Shown here: positions 6,195 to 6,673 of the stretch, in pieces
How the letters are laid out: each line of letters starts with the position of its first letter
Position numbering within the stretch: position 1 is the first letter of the stretch
Assembly: GCA_016934125.1 (NCBI GenBank)
Contig: JAFGTL010000310.1
Coordinates: 1 to 6,673 of the forward strand
Length of the DNA: 6,673 bases
Origin: Candidatus Hydrogenedentota bacterium
Lineage (GTDB): Bacteria > Hydrogenedentota > Hydrogenedentia > Hydrogenedentales > SLHB01
Direction of reading: 5' to 3'
Notes under the pieces: generated by a model
The model's input: the letters and a program-made list of their open reading frames with translations, nothing else
Told to the model about the DNA's origin: nothing
Database searches by the model: none
Program-made: the position numbers and the translations under genes

Positions 6195-6673
6195 ATGAGA
6201 CACTTGCTCGCTCCGGGGCTGATTTGCGCTTTCATCGTCGCCGCCGCCGGCCTGGAGTGTGCCTGCGCGGCCGATGACGCGCCGTCCAACTACTGGCTCG
6301 TACGCGATGGCCAGCCCGCCGCGGCGGTCGTTGTCGCCGAGGGTGCAGGCGAACCCGTCCGGCGTGCCGCCGAGCTGTTCGTGGCCACCGTGCGTGAGTC
6401 CACCGGCGCGGAACTGCCGGTCGTTCACGAACCGCCCGGGGCCGGCACGGCCGTGTTCGTCGGCCCAGGCCCTTGGACGGACGCGGCTCCCGTCGAACAG
6501 GAGGGGCTCGACGACGACGGGTTCGATATCCTCTTCCCCGACGAACACAGCATCCTCATCCTCGGCCCGACGGACTACGGCACCGAGTTCGGCGTGTGCG
6601 AGTTTCTCGAACGGTTTGTGGGCGTGCGGTGGCTTCTGCCGGGCCCGGACGGAACCGATGTCCCCAAACACAC
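6195..6673 (+). CDS. Secreted DUF4838-type protein, N-terminal part (runs off window)
   Basis: Only the first 159 codons are present; no stop occurs before the window ends. The N terminus is a signal peptide (MRHLLAP, core LICAFIVAAAGL, likely cleavage after ACA near residue 25). The following domain has the layout of the glucuronidase-like N-terminal domain found in front of DUF4838: a strand with AAAVVVAEGAG, a helix with RRAAELFVATVRESTGAELPVV, the strand pair DDDGFDILFPDEHSILILGPTDYGTEFG in pieces at 107-133, and the closing FLERFVGVRWLLPGPDGTDVP at 137-157. In complete members this precedes a large TIM-barrel-like domain thought to act on polysaccharides; no activity is proven. GGGGGTGA at 6183-6190 supplies a ribosome-binding site for ATG 6195; ATG 6181 hits a stop after five codons. 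It is divergent from the DUF6263-like gene and shares its repeat-bearing promoter region. Confidence 0.8.
   Translation, partial: MRHLLAPGLICAFIVAAAGLECACAADDAPSNYWLVRDGQPAAAVVVAEGAGEPVRRAAELFVATVRESTGAELPVVHEPPGAGTAVFVGPGPWTDAAPVEQEGLDDDGFDILFPDEHSILILGPTDYGTEFGVCEFLERFVGVRWLLPGPDGTDVPKH

Overview
The window is GC-rich bacterial chromosome with a housekeeping core and no phage, transposase, CRISPR or rRNA/tRNA signal. The C-terminally truncated secreted DUF4838-type protein, the secreted DUF6263-like protein and the long GC-rich intergenic DNA would suit the PVC group (Planctomycetota, Verrucomicrobiota) or a neighbour such as Hydrogenedentota. That placement is an impression from gene content, not a phylogeny.

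Layout. Positions 30-1454 (+) carry glnA, a class I-type glutamine synthetase with its active-site motifs and the adenylylation tyrosine, closed by a strong intrinsic terminator (1477-1510). Positions 1511-2020 hold no supportable gene, only stem-loop-forming DNA (1810-1877 and 1878-1910). Positions 2021-2514, on the minus strand, hold two very short genes that ordinary gene callers would miss. They encode 27- and 28-residue, tryptophan-rich, single-span membrane peptides. Each has a TGnTATACT promoter, an excellent ribosome-binding site and a downstream hairpin. A minus-strand run follows, read from right to left: a secreted DUF6263-like protein (5970-5023), a YjbQ/UPF0047 protein (4925-4512) and mnmG, the tRNA U34 modification enzyme (4450-2576). 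Divergent from this run, at the right edge, a secreted DUF4838-type protein starts at 6195 (+) and leaves the window.

How the parts relate. The DUF6263-like gene, yjbQ and mnmG are co-directional with gaps of 97 and 61 bp, so partial co-transcription is plausible, although a GC hairpin separates the first two. The divergent DUF6263/DUF4838 promoters flank three direct 16-17 bp repeats (6081-6130) that exactly fill most of the space between the two -35 boxes, which looks like a shared operator region.

The best candidate for something undescribed is the pair of microprotein units at 2021-2514. Their promoters share a 13-of-14 bp block, and both peptides start with Met-Leu, span the membrane once, lack basic residues and end in an aromatic tail. 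No function can be assigned from sequence alone.
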